Assembly (NCBI RefSeq): GCF_001613805.1
Contig: NZ_LPVY01000020.1
Span: forward strand, 124,001-188,000
Reading direction: 5' to 3'
DNA length: 64,000 bases
Source: Thalassospira lucentensis
Lineage (GTDB): Bacteria > Pseudomonadota > Alphaproteobacteria > Rhodospirillales > Thalassospiraceae
Below, piece after piece: positions 50,019-58,828 of the stretch. Both the position numbers and the translations under genes were made by a program. Every line of letters starts with the position of its first letter. Position 1 is the stretch's first letter. The notes below the pieces were generated by a model. The model did no database searches. It was not told the origin of the DNA and saw only the letters and a program-made list of their open reading frames with translations.

Positions 50019-50590
50019 TGCGTTTCGGGTTGCAAAAACAGGAATGAGACGATGACGGGACAGCGATCTGACGGGATGAAATGGCGGGGACGGTATCGCC
50101 AAAGGGGCATCACTGGCGCATGGAAAAGCCATTACGGCGGTGGTGCGTCCGGGCCGTAAGGCTGCGGGAAATTTACGAAAAACTGTGGTTTATCATGACG
50201 GGAGAGTTGTGCCCTTGGGGCAAGGGCGTTTGTTCGGGGCAGCGGGAACCGGGGCGAGGCGAAGTTGGTTCGGTCCAGTTTAGTCCGGGGCCAGTCCGGT
50301 CGGTGAAGCGCGACAATGCCGAGGATCAGTAGGCCCGAATTGCGTCTGCACTGGATCGGCTGGCTGAACTGGCTGGCGTGGCCTGGCGATGGACCCGATG
50401 GCGCATTCGGACATGCCGAAAGGCCGGTCATCGATGGCGGGGTTTGTGCCTGCCATGCGACAACGCCGTTGCCTTTGGGGTGAGAAGCGTTTCCGGCATC
50501 ACCGAAAGCGATGGGCGGGCGGGGCAACAGGGACATGGCCGAGGTCTACCCGATTGGTGGTGTTTGGCGATGCGGCGGGGTTGGCTTGGC

Positions 50591-50674
50591 GGCGAGGAAA
50601 TGGGGCATTCATGGACTGGCGGATAAAACGGCCGGATCGTAGGCGCCGATAGGCTGGTAAATGAATGGGATTGA
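50591..50674 (+). pseudogene. Frameshifted remnant of an aldo/keto reductase 3' end
   Basis: The 84 bases here are very close to the last 87 bases (49707-49793) of the intact reductase gene, including GGCGAGGAAATG, CATTCATGG, ACGGCCGGATCGT and the closing TGGGA-TGA. Three single-base deletions break the reading frame and create an early TAA. Weaker resemblance (ACCGAAAGC, GAAGCGTTTCC) may extend it leftwards to about 50450. This indicates a decayed duplicate or a lost paralogue. Confidence 0.72.
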
Positions 50675-50731
50675 CTGTTCGCAAGGAGTCTATCGATAGT
50701 AAATTTAGTTTGAACCAGACCTCTTGAAGAG

Positions 50732-51388
50732 CTAATCAGCGGCGTCCATTTCTGCGGATGTCGCTAGTTTTCTCTCAGCAAGCATGCCCGGGAGCGTGAA
50801 CAGATACATAACTAAAAGCTCAGTGAATTTATGAAGTGCCATTGCTTCATCAATAGTAAAGGGGTCCTCATCATGTGCCGCATCATTGCCTTCAATACGA
50901 ATATGGTGAGCCCACTCGGCCAACTCCTTTGTAATTAGTCCATCTTTTGCAACTTTATCTATTCGATTTACTAAATTTCCTTTTGTGTCCGGAGCAATTT
51001 GCTTGATCGCGACATCAAGCGTTTTACGAAACATTGTTCCAGAAGAATTTGGGGCAATCTTGATGTTCATAATTGCCTCTGAATAATATGTTTTTACCGT
51101 TTCTGGAAGATGCTCCGGGATGGGGGGCGTATCACCTGCTGGTGCAAAGCTTAAAAGTTGAAACGCATTGGGGTATACTCCAAAGTGCTGACTAATTTCA
51201 GCATGAGACCCTGACAAACCGCGTCCTTCTAAAACCAAGAATACAGCTACAGAAGCCCGGCCACAGTGGCCACATCTCAGAAATGAGTGGATTTCTCTAC
51301 GGTATGCTGGGGGGCGATACTCAGCCACAACGTGATGGCCAACATGCTTTACTTGGCAGTGCGGGCAGTCATGTGCAACTACGGCCAT
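50732..51388 (-). CDS. DUF4145-domain protein with N-terminal zinc-ribbon
   Basis: This is a 218-residue protein. Two Cys pairs (CPHC near residue 8 and CGHC near 39) suggest a zinc ribbon, followed by a helical DUF4145 domain with TMFRKTLDVAIKQIAPDTKGNLVNRIDKVAKDGLITKELAEWAHHIRIEGNDAAHDE. DUF4145 is a HEPN-like fold found in solo proteins and fused to restriction enzymes or other defence proteins; its activity is unproven. Codon usage and base composition are more AT-rich than its neighbours, pointing to horizontal acquisition. It stands between the decayed reductase copy and hemN. Confidence 0.82.
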   Translation of the reverse strand: MAVVAHDCPHCQVKHVGHHVVAEYRPPAYRREIHSFLRCGHCGRASVAVFLVLEGRGLSGSHAEISQHFGVYPNAFQLLSFAPAGDTPPIPEHLPETVKTYYSEAIMNIKIAPNSSGTMFRKTLDVAIKQIAPDTKGNLVNRIDKVAKDGLITKELAEWAHHIRIEGNDAAHDEDPFTIDEAMALHKFTELLVMYLFTLPGMLAERKLATSAEMDAAD

Positions 51389-51456
51389 CTATATTCCCCA
51401 TGGTAAATTAGCTATTATAGATACTCCCATGTTTCCAAGCAAATTTGAAGCAATTC

Positions 51457-52821
51457 TCAAACCGCCTGTGAATGCCGTCCGTGGGCGTGATCAAGATAGG
51501 TGTCAAAGGCCGCACAAACCGCACGGACAAGCGGTCGGCCGCTTTCGGTAAGGGTGATGTGTGTGCCGTTAACTTCGACAATGCCATCCTGCGTCATGGC
51601 GCGGACGCGACCGATTTCCCATGTGAAACGGTCGACTGAGGTGCCGTGATCGGCACAGATGGCGGCAACATCAACCGTCAGGTTGCACATCAGTTCATTG
51701 ATGATGTCGCGCCGGATGCGGTCCTCGTCACTGACCGCAATACCCTTTTCAATGCCGCATTCGCCCGCCTCGACCGCACGTTGCCAGCGGGCAAGAGCCG
51801 GGTCGTTCTGGGCATAGCCCTGCGGCAGGGATGAAATGGCCGAGGGGCCAAAGCCGATCAATGCTTCGGCGCGGTCGGTGGTGTAACCCTGAAAATTCCG
51901 GTGCAAAAGGCCGCTTTTCTGCGCGATGGCCATGGCGTCGTCATCGCGGGCAAAATGGTCAAGGCCGATGGCGCTGTAACCGTGTGAGGTCAGCCGGGTC
52001 TGGATGGCCTCGTACTGGGCCCAGCGGGCTGCGGTATCGGGCAGGGCTTCGGTCGGGATCAGGTTCTGGTGTTTTTTCATCCATGGCACATGGGCATAGC
52101 CGAATACCGACAGGCGGTCGGGGTTGAGCGTGACCGTCTGATCAACGGTTTCGATGATGCTGTCGACCGTCTGGAACGGCAGGCCATACATCAGATCGAC
52201 ATTGATGCCCGAAATCCTGTGCGCCCGCAGGCGGGCAATGACATCTTCGACCAGCTCAAACGATTGCACGCGGTTGACCGCACGCTGGACAAACGGGTTG
52301 AAATCCTGAATGCCGATGCTGGCGCGGGTAAAGCCGCAATCGGCCATGGCATCGATAAATTCCGGGGTTGCGGTGCGCGGATCCATTTCAAGGGCGACTT
52401 CGGCATCGTCAAGGATATCGATGCGATCGGTCAGATCGGCCATGATCGCGCGCAGGTCTTCGGGTTTCAGTGCCGTCGGGCTGCCGCCGCCAAAATGAAT
52501 GTGCGACACCTTGAAGCGATGCGCGGGGTCAAGCTTTGACAGCAGGCTTGCGATTTCAGCCCGAAGGGCGACAACAAAATTGCCGACCGGGTCATATTGT
52601 TTGGTGATTTTGGTGTTGCAGCCGCAGAACCAGCACATTTCCCGGCACCACGGAATATGCAGATAAAGCGATAAGGGTTGTGCGGGATCAAGGTCACCCA
52701 GCCAGCTTTCGAAAGCCTTGCCATTCACCGACGCACTGAAATGCGGTGCGGTCGGATAGCTGGTATAGCGCGGCAGACGCAGGTCGTATTTTTCGTAAAG
52801 GGCGAGTTGCATGACGGACAT
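51457..52821 (-). CDS. hemN: Oxygen-independent coproporphyrinogen III oxidase (radical SAM)
   Basis: This is a 454-residue radical-SAM enzyme that decarboxylates coproporphyrinogen III to protoporphyrinogen IX without oxygen. The [4Fe-4S] motif is in LHIPWCREMCWFCGCNTKI (CxxxCxxC followed by a fourth Cys), after the TSYPTAPHF entry. The GGGSPTALKPEDL and RASIGIQDFNPFVQRAVNRVQ segments are family signatures, and the C-terminal HemN domain is present. An FNR box lies about 55 bases upstream (52872-52885), so expression should rise at low oxygen. It complements HemA in the heme pathway. Confidence 0.96.
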   Translation of the reverse strand: MSVMQLALYEKYDLRLPRYTSYPTAPHFSASVNGKAFESWLGDLDPAQPLSLYLHIPWCREMCWFCGCNTKITKQYDPVGNFVVALRAEIASLLSKLDPAHRFKVSHIHFGGGSPTALKPEDLRAIMADLTDRIDILDDAEVALEMDPRTATPEFIDAMADCGFTRASIGIQDFNPFVQRAVNRVQSFELVEDVIARLRAHRISGINVDLMYGLPFQTVDSIIETVDQTVTLNPDRLSVFGYAHVPWMKKHQNLIPTEALPDTAARWAQYEAIQTRLTSHGYSAIGLDHFARDDDAMAIAQKSGLLHRNFQGYTTDRAEALIGFGPSAISSLPQGYAQNDPALARWQRAVEAGECGIEKGIAVSDEDRIRRDIINELMCNLTVDVAAICADHGTSVDRFTWEIGRVRAMTQDGIVEVNGTHITLTESGRPLVRAVCAAFDTYLDHAHGRHSQAV

Positions 52822-52871
52822 CCCGAAAATTCGTTCTGTCCGTCTTTTGCATTATTCCAAATTCATCTTCC

Positions 52872-52885
52872 TTGATATGCGTCAA
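52872..52885. promoter_or_regulatory. FNR/FixK-type box upstream of hemN
   Basis: TTGATATGCGTCAA matches TTGAT-N4-ATCAA with one mismatch. Its centre is about 57 bases upstream of the hemN start codon, in the gap with the HIT gene. Confidence 0.75.
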
Positions 52886-52904
52886 GGAGCGGCAAAGCGG
52901 GAAA

Positions 52905-53333
52905 TTACAGATGCTTGAAAGCTGAAATCAGATCAGCCCGCAGGATCGCCAGCCGTTCATTGCCGGTTTCCTCGTCATAAGGTTCGGCCTTGCCGACGCC
53001 CCAGATCGGGCCGGGCCATGCAGCATCATTTTTGAACCGGGCGACGACATGACAATGGAGTTGCGGGACCATGTTGCCCAGCATCGCGATATTGGTTTTA
53101 TGTGCGTCGAAGCGACGTTTCAGCGTTGCCGAAACAGCGGCGCATTCATCGCCCAGCAATTTGCGTTCATCCGCGCTCAGGTCGTCATAATCGACCAGAT
53201 TGGCGCGTTTGGGGACCAAAATCAGCCAGGGATAGCGGGCGTCATTCATCAGCAGGATATGGGATAGCGGCCCGTCGGTGACGAGATCGGTATCGGCGGC
53301 AAGTTGCGGATGAAGGACAAATTCGTCGGTCAT
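52905..53333 (-). CDS. HIT-family nucleotide-binding protein
   Basis: This is a 142-residue protein with the histidine-triad motif written QLHCHVV instead of HxHxHxx; the first His is Gln, as is common in this proteobacterial subgroup. Other family features are ILVPKRANLVDYDDLSADE and a C-terminal Trp/Pro-rich stretch (AAWPGPIWGVG). HIT proteins hydrolyse or transfer nucleotide phosphates such as Ap4A or adenylyl-lysine. It lies upstream of hemN on the same strand, with the FNR box between them. Confidence 0.87.
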   Translation of the reverse strand: MTDEFVLHPQLAADTDLVTDGPLSHILLMNDARYPWLILVPKRANLVDYDDLSADERKLLGDECAAVSATLKRRFDAHKTNIAMLGNMVPQLHCHVVARFKNDAAWPGPIWGVGKAEPYDEETGNERLAILRADLISAFKHL

Positions 53334-53523
53334 GGCGGGCCTCTTTTGGGGCTTGGTGAACTATGTGATCCTTATAATCGGAACGCATCAGCTTGTCGCG
53401 CGTTCCAGCAAAGGCGGACAGAATTGTCCATCCAATTGTTCTTTTTGAATAACTTGCAAATAACCCCGTTCCTGCCTAGCTAGAGCCGGGGTCGGACAAA
53501 TGCATGACAGGAGCATGACCGGC

Positions 53524-54882
53524 ATGACGGACAGAAAACGGGTGGTAATTGTTGGCGCGGGTTTCGGGGGCATGAGTGCTGCCAAGAAACTTGCGGGCAA
53601 GGATGATGTTGATGTCATCCTGATTGACAAGCGCAATCATCATCTGTTTCAGCCGCTGCTTTATCAGGTCGCGACCGCCGACCTGTCACCGGCCGAAATC
53701 GCCTGGCCGATCCGCAGTATTTTCAGCCGCTATCCCAATGTTTCCGTTTTCATGGGCGAGGTCACCGGGCTTGATTTGCCGGGGCGGCGGATCATCGCCG
53801 GGGATCGCGACCTTTCATACGATTATCTGGTGATCGCGACCGGGGCGGTGACATCCTATTTCGGGAATGATCACTGGGCGATGGTCGCACCGGGTCTTAA
53901 AAACATTACCGAGGCGACCGATATCCGCAAGAGCCTGCTTCTGGCGTTTGAGCGCGCGGAAAACAGCGAAGATGCGGAAGAACGGCGCCGGTTGCTGAAC
54001 TTTGTCGTGGTTGGCGGCGGGCCGACCGGGGTTGAGATGGCCGGGGCGATTGCCGAGCTTGCCAAACAGGCATTATCCCATGATTTCCGCCGGATCGATC
54101 CGCGTGATGCACGCATCATCCTTGCGGAAGGTGGCCCCAGATTACTGGGCGCATTCCCGGAGGATCTATCGGAATATACCCGCAAATCCCTTGAAAAAAT
54201 CGGGGTCGAGGTTCGGGTCAATCAGCAGGTTTCCGACATTACCGCGATGGGTGCGCAGATTGGCGATGAATTCATTCCGAGCGCCAATGTGATCTGGGGT
54301 GCGGGGGTTCGGGTTGATCATCTGGCCGACTGGACCGGGCGGGAATGTGATCGGGGTGGCCGGGTGATGGTCAATACCGATCTGTCGGTGCCGGGTTATG
54401 AGGATGTTTTTGTCATCGGTGATGCGGCGCATGTGCCGTGGCGCGATGGCATGACGGTGCCGGGGATTGCCCCGGCGGCCAAGCAGCAGGGCAAGTATGT
54501 TGGCGGGCGTATCCTTGATCATATGGCAAGCCGTGAAACGCCGCCATTTGCCTATCGCCATGCTGGAAATCTGGCGACGATTGGGCGTCATCGGGCGGTG
54601 ATTGACCTGAACGGGTTGAAGCTGCGCGGCTGGTTGGCGTGGTGGTTCTGGGGGCTTGCGCATATCTATTTCCTGATCGGTCTGCGCGCGCCCGCCCTTG
54701 TGATGGTGCAGTGGGTCTGGAGTTATCTGTTCCGCAAAAAAGGCGCGCGTCTGATCACCGGACAGATGGCGGGCGAGGTATCGGATCAGGCAAGCCCCGC
54801 CCAAAGCGCAGCATCAAGCCCGGGGCAGAAAAACGACAAGAACACCACCGGGGGAATGAGGGGCCGATCCATTCCCCGGTGA
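53524..54882 (+). CDS. ndh: Type II NADH dehydrogenase (NDH-2)
   Basis: This is a 452-residue membrane-associated flavoprotein that passes electrons from NADH to quinone without pumping protons. FAD- and NADH-binding motifs are VVIVGAGFGGMSAAKKLA and VVVGGGPTGVEMAGAIAELA; FAD is also held by VFVIGDAAHVP. The C-terminal region (WLAWWFWGLAHIYFLIGLRAPALVMVQWVWSYL) is amphipathic to hydrophobic and binds the membrane. A hydrophilic Ser/Gln/Lys tail follows. The start was set at ATG 53524 behind AGGAG; ATG 53515 is too close to the site. A short inverted repeat ACCCCG/CGGGGT lies upstream. Confidence 0.93.
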   Translation: MTDRKRVVIVGAGFGGMSAAKKLAGKDDVDVILIDKRNHHLFQPLLYQVATADLSPAEIAWPIRSIFSRYPNVSVFMGEVTGLDLPGRRIIAGDRDLSYDYLVIATGAVTSYFGNDHWAMVAPGLKNITEATDIRKSLLLAFERAENSEDAEERRRLLNFVVVGGGPTGVEMAGAIAELAKQALSHDFRRIDPRDARIILAEGGPRLLGAFPEDLSEYTRKSLEKIGVEVRVNQQVSDITAMGAQIGDEFIPSANVIWGAGVRVDHLADWTGRECDRGGRVMVNTDLSVPGYEDVFVIGDAAHVPWRDGMTVPGIAPAAKQQGKYVGGRILDHMASRETPPFAYRHAGNLATIGRHRAVIDLNGLKLRGWLAWWFWGLAHIYFLIGLRAPALVMVQWVWSYLFRKKGARLITGQMAGEVSDQASPAQSAASSPGQKNDKNTTGGMRGRSIPR

Positions 54883-54899
54883 TGGTGCCATCAGGCTTT

Positions 54900-55601
54900 T
54901 CATGCCGTCATGGCGATATCGGACACCTGCGTGTGACGTGCCTGTAGTTGCATGACGATATCGGTAACCTTTGCCTCGGCATCAGCGATGGATTTCTGGG
55001 TGCGTTCATCGCCGAATTCGTCATATTCGATGGCGGTGCTGTGCTGATCGGTGATGCCGATATATTCCAGCGGGGCGAAGACGCCGCCTTCGACATGGTT
55101 AAGATGGGCAACACGTCCACCCGGATCATATCCGAAATCGCCGCGCGAGGATAAGACCACCACCGATTTGCCACCGGTCAGCATCGGCCAGTACGGTTCG
55201 CCATCACGCGACCGGTCAAAACCGAAGGTGACGCCGACACGGACGATGTTTTCGATCCATGCCTTCATCTGGGCGGGCATGCCGAAATTATACATCGGCA
55301 CCCCGGCAACAATCACATCGGCACGCAGCAGTTCGGAGAGCAGTTCGTCGCTTTCGGCCAGAACCTGATGCATCCAGTCTTCGCGCTGGGCCGGTTTGGT
55401 GAAGGCCGCATGAACCCAGTCACCGGTTACCGGGTTGGGGGGATTGGCCCCGACATCGCGATAGATGATTTCGTCATCCGGGCGGGTGGCGCGCCATTGT
55501 TCGATGAATTTGGCGGTAAGGCGGCGGGAGTGGGAGCCATGGGCGCGGGTGTCGGATCGGCCGGGGCGGGCACTGCTGTCGATATGAAGAATGGTTGTCA
55601 T
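54900..55601 (-). CDS. azoR: FMN-dependent NADH-azoreductase
   Basis: This is a 233-residue flavodoxin-fold enzyme of the AzoR/AcpD family. N-terminal FMN contacts are LHIDSSARPGRSDTRAHGSHSRRLTAKF and VAGVPMYNFGMPAQMKAWIENIVRVGVTFGF, which is the diagnostic block. It reduces azo dyes and quinones with NADH. It is divergent from a GcvA-type LysR regulator, which probably controls it, across a 130-base gap with several palindromes. Converges on ndh. Confidence 0.92.
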   Translation of the reverse strand: MTTILHIDSSARPGRSDTRAHGSHSRRLTAKFIEQWRATRPDDEIIYRDVGANPPNPVTGDWVHAAFTKPAQREDWMHQVLAESDELLSELLRADVIVAGVPMYNFGMPAQMKAWIENIVRVGVTFGFDRSRDGEPYWPMLTGGKSVVVLSSRGDFGYDPGGRVAHLNHVEGGVFAPLEYIGITDQHSTAIEYDEFGDERTQKSIADAEAKVTDIVMQLQARHTQVSDIAMTA

Positions 55602-55680
55602 GGGGCACCTTTGATCGTGAGTGATGATCTTTGTTCATCTGTTTCGATTTGCGTTACCCAATATTTGACTTGGATACAGG

Positions 55681-55728
55681 TTTTGATCAAAATCGAATAT
55701 CTCAGCCAATAGATGAATTGAGTTCATC
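55681..55728. promoter_or_regulatory. Two palindromes in the azoR-LysR gap
   Basis: TTTTGATCAAAA (55681-55692) and GATGAA-TTGAG-TTCATC (55712-55728) lie next to the LysR start at 55732. Both are candidates for its binding sites; the second nearly abuts the start codon and would block it when bound. Confidence 0.5.
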
Positions 55729-55731
55729 CAT

Positions 55732-56622
55732 ATGCCCTTGCCCCCACTTGCGACCCTGCGCGCCTTTGAAGCCGCCGCCCGGCACCTTAGTTTCAAGCGG
55801 GCGGCGTCCGAACTTGCCGTAACACCGACCGCGATCAGCCATCAGGTACGATTGCTTGAAGAAACCCTTGGTGTGCGATTGTTTGACCGCAAGCCAAGGC
55901 AGGTGACACTGACCGCCGCCGGGCAGGAACTTTATCCCACATTGCGCGATGGCTTTGCCGGTTTTGCCGTTGCCATTGATCGGGTCAAGGCGCGCAAGCA
56001 GCAGCGCAGCCTGACGGTGTCGGTGCTGGCGTCGTTTGCGGCCAAATGGCTGTTGCCGCGCCTTGGCGGTTTTCAGGCAGCACATCCCGATATCCATTTG
56101 CGGCTGCATACCTCCGCCGAGGTGGTTGACCTTAATTCCGGGATGGCCGATGCCGCGGTTCGATATGGACGGGGGCCTTTTGCGGGCATGGTGGTGCAAA
56201 CCCTGTTTGCCGACCGCTTTGCGCCGGTGTGCAGCCCGATGTTAAACATCCAACAGCCCAACGACCTGCGCGGGCAGACCTTTTTGCATCTGGAATGGCT
56301 GCGCCCGGACGAGGCAACGCCGACCTGGGCGCGGTGGTGCAAGCTGGCCGGGTTGGATGATGTCGATTTATCAAGCGGGCTTAGTTTCAGTGACGATACC
56401 CACGCCATTCAGGCCGCCATCGCAGGGCAGGGCGTTGTTCTGGCCAGTTCGGCAATGGTGCGTTCGGAAATCGCCGCAGGGCTTCTGGTGCAGCCATTCG
56501 GCCCGGTGATGGAAGGGCATCATTATCATCTGATCCATACCGGCAAGAGTGCCAATATCAAGGAAATCGAGGCATTCGGTGCGTGGCTTGCGGACGAAAT
56601 TGCCAAAGATGGTGCCGGGTGA
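55732..56622 (+). CDS. LysR-family regulator, GcvA subgroup
   Basis: This is a 296-residue LysR protein that starts MPLPPLATLRAFEAAARHLSFKRAASELAVTPTAISHQVRLLEETLGVRLFDRKPRQVTLT, the GcvA-type N-terminus. The substrate domain begins about residue 90 (LTVSVLASFAAKWLLPRL). The ribosome site is poor. It is divergent from azoR and upstream of hyi by 97 bases. By position it probably regulates azoR. GcvA itself controls glycine cleavage in E. coli, but that link is not implied here. Confidence 0.87.
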   Translation: MPLPPLATLRAFEAAARHLSFKRAASELAVTPTAISHQVRLLEETLGVRLFDRKPRQVTLTAAGQELYPTLRDGFAGFAVAIDRVKARKQQRSLTVSVLASFAAKWLLPRLGGFQAAHPDIHLRLHTSAEVVDLNSGMADAAVRYGRGPFAGMVVQTLFADRFAPVCSPMLNIQQPNDLRGQTFLHLEWLRPDEATPTWARWCKLAGLDDVDLSSGLSFSDDTHAIQAAIAGQGVVLASSAMVRSEIAAGLLVQPFGPVMEGHHYHLIHTGKSANIKEIEAFGAWLADEIAKDGAG

Positions 56623-56718
56623 TGAAGGTGCCCGGGATGCCGTCCTGCTTTGGCATTGACGCGGCGGCGGTGATGCGAAACCATGACGGCCCGAACCCAT
56701 GCTTCGATCAGGTGTCCA

Positions 56719-57504
56719 ATGCCCCGTTTCAGCGCCAATCTTTCATTCCTGTTTGCCGATCTGCCATTTGAAAAACGTTTCGCGGCGGCGGCAGCGGCCG
56801 GGTTTGGCGGGGTCGAATATGTCGGCGCCTATGACATGCCGATGGCAAGCGTCAAATCGCTATTGAGCGATAATGGTCTTGAACAGGTTTTGTTCAATAT
56901 GCCGACCGGCGATTGGGAAAAGGGCGAACGCGGGCTTGCCTGCCGACCGGGGCGCGAGGATGCGTTTCGCGATTCCGTGGTCAGGGCGCTTGATTACGCG
57001 GCTGCGACCGGATGCAGAATGGTGCATTGCATGGCGGGATTGATGGGCAAGGGCGAGGATGCGGGCGAGCTGGCGCGGCTTTATTGCGACAATCTGCTTT
57101 ATGCCGCCGATCTGGCCGAACAGGCCGGGGTCAAAATCCTGATCGAGCCGATCAATCCGATTGATATGCCGGGATATTTGTTAAACTCGGTCGAGCAGGC
57201 CGCCGTGATCCTTGATCAGCTTGATCATCCCAATCTGGCGCTGCAATTCGATATTTACCACGCGCAGATTGTTGGCGGGAATATTGCGGCCCGTCTGGAC
57301 AGGCATCTGGACAAAACCGCCCATATCCAGATTGCCGGTGTGCCGGGACGGCACGAACCCGATAGCGGCGAGCTTAATTACCCGTTCCTGTTTTATATGC
57401 TCGACCGGGTCGGGTATGACGGCTGGATCGGCTGCGAATACAAGCCGCATGGCAATACCGATGCCGGTCTTGACTGGATCCGCCCGTGGATGCCGAAATC
57501 CTGA
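56719..57504 (+). CDS. hyi: Hydroxypyruvate isomerase
   Basis: This is a 261-residue TIM-barrel enzyme that interconverts hydroxypyruvate and tartronate semialdehyde. Active-site carboxylates and metal ligands are visible in ILIEPINPIDMPGYLL, LALQFDIYHAQI and GCEYKPHGNTDAGLDWIRPWM. The N-terminus reads SANLSFLFADLPFEKRFAAAAAAGFGGVEYVG. The start was placed at ATG 56719 behind AGGTG; an upstream frame adds 12 residues. It works with the convergent glycerate 2-kinase in glyoxylate or glycerate metabolism, though no tartronate semialdehyde reductase is in the window. Confidence 0.93.
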   Translation: MPRFSANLSFLFADLPFEKRFAAAAAAGFGGVEYVGAYDMPMASVKSLLSDNGLEQVLFNMPTGDWEKGERGLACRPGREDAFRDSVVRALDYAAATGCRMVHCMAGLMGKGEDAGELARLYCDNLLYAADLAEQAGVKILIEPINPIDMPGYLLNSVEQAAVILDQLDHPNLALQFDIYHAQIVGGNIAARLDRHLDKTAHIQIAGVPGRHEPDSGELNYPFLFYMLDRVGYDGWIGCEYKPHGNTDAGLDWIRPWMPKS

Positions 57505-57510
57505 TCGGGG

Positions 57511-58773
57511 TTATTCGATCAGAATGGCGCGGAAGTCGTTTACGTTGGTCAGGGTCGGGCCGGTGATCAGGAGATCGTCGATTTTGGCGAATGCGCTATA
57601 GGCGTCGTTATTGGCCAGATATTCCCGAAGGTCGATACCGGCTGAAATCGCCTTTTGCCAGCTTGTCGGGTCGATGATGGCACCGGCGTTATCTTCGCTG
57701 CCGTCAATGCCGTCGGTATCAATGGCAAGCGCGCTGAACCCGGCGTGATCGCGGAACTGGATCAGGAGGGAGAGCAGAAATTCGCTGTTGCGGCCACCAC
57801 GGCCCCCCTTTGCGCGGACCGTGACGGTTGTTTCACCGCCCGATAGCAGCACGCAGGGTCTGGCGGCGGGTTGGCCGTGATTGGCGACCTGATGGGCGAT
57901 CCCGGCATGGACGATGGCGACCTCGCGGGCTTCGCCTTCGATGGCATCGCCCAGAATGACCGGATTGATGCCAAGGTCGCGGGCGACCTTTGCTGCGGCC
58001 TCCAGGCTATCCTGCGGGCGTGACAGCATGATCACTTCATGCCCGTTAAAGCACTTGTCGCCCGGTTTGACGGTTTCATGGATGTCGTTATTCAAAAGTT
58101 CGGTCGCGGCCAGCGGGATTTCGATCCGGTAACGGCGGATGATATCAAGCGCGTCCTGCCCGGTTGTCGGATCGGCAACGGTGGGACCGGATGCGATGAT
58201 TGCCGGATCGTCGCCCGGTACATCGGATACCAGATAGGTCACCATGCGGGCGGGTGCACCGGCGGCGGCCAGCCTGCCGCCCTTGATCGCGGACAGGTGT
58301 TTGCGCACACAGTTCATTTCGGAAATGGTCGCACCGCTATGAAGCAGGGCCTTGCTGATTGCCTGTTTGTCTTCGAGTGTCAGGCCCGGACCGGGCAGGG
58401 CCAGCAGGGCCGATCCGCCGCCTGAAATCATGCAGACCACCAGATCATCGGGACCAGCGGATTTGACGATATCAAGAATACGCTGGGCGGCTTTTTGCCC
58501 GGCTTCATCTGGGACCGGGTGGGAGGCTTCGACAATTTCGATTTTCTCGCACGGGACCGCATGACCATAGCGGGTGACGACCAGACCGGAAATATCGCCA
58601 TCCCATGCCTTTTCAAACGCCTGCGCCATATTGGCCGATGCCTTGCCCGCACCGATGACGATGGTTTTGCCCTTGGGCTTTGTCGGCAGGTTGCGCGGAA
58701 TCTGGACCGCAGGATCGGCGGCCTTAAGGGCGGCATCCATCAACTGCAAAAGCGTGTCGCGCGATGTCGTCAT
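57511..58773 (-). CDS. Glycerate 2-kinase (GckA/TtuD type, DUF4147-MOFRL)
   Basis: This is a 420-residue kinase that phosphorylates D-glycerate to 2-phosphoglycerate. The N-terminal DUF4147 domain has KTIVIGAGKASANMAQAFE and VCMISGGGSALLALPGPGLTLEDKQ; the C-terminal MOFRL domain has SGGETTVTVRAKGGRGGRNSEFLLSL. TtuD-type proteins were once called hydroxypyruvate reductase. It converges on hyi with a 6-base gap and is followed at its 5' side by a GntR regulator in the same orientation, which may control it. Confidence 0.92.
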   Translation of the reverse strand: MTTSRDTLLQLMDAALKAADPAVQIPRNLPTKPKGKTIVIGAGKASANMAQAFEKAWDGDISGLVVTRYGHAVPCEKIEIVEASHPVPDEAGQKAAQRILDIVKSAGPDDLVVCMISGGGSALLALPGPGLTLEDKQAISKALLHSGATISEMNCVRKHLSAIKGGRLAAAGAPARMVTYLVSDVPGDDPAIIASGPTVADPTTGQDALDIIRRYRIEIPLAATELLNNDIHETVKPGDKCFNGHEVIMLSRPQDSLEAAAKVARDLGINPVILGDAIEGEAREVAIVHAGIAHQVANHGQPAARPCVLLSGGETTVTVRAKGGRGGRNSEFLLSLLIQFRDHAGFSALAIDTDGIDGSEDNAGAIIDPTSWQKAISAGIDLREYLANNDAYSAFAKIDDLLITGPTLTNVNDFRAILIE

Positions 58774-58828
58774 GTCTGGTTTCCCTGAATGGTCGTATTT
58801 TTATCGTTCTTGTAATTGTATTTGCGGC

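Larger units (their letters stand above)
49794..50731. other. 938-base region with terminators and a decayed aldo/keto reductase copy
   Basis: No intact gene is recognisable. AAGATAT (49842-49848) and ATATCTT (49857-49863) form a small hairpin after the reductase. A strong terminator follows at 49984-50018. From about 50040 on the sequence is GC-rich with short, overlapping frames on both strands. The only recognisable piece is the copy at 50591-50674. Confidence 0.6.

Noticed and set aside
50132-50536. 134-codon minus-strand frame beside the decayed reductase
   Set aside because: Pro/Arg/Ser-rich with no signature and no ribosome site; a chance frame in GC-rich sequence.
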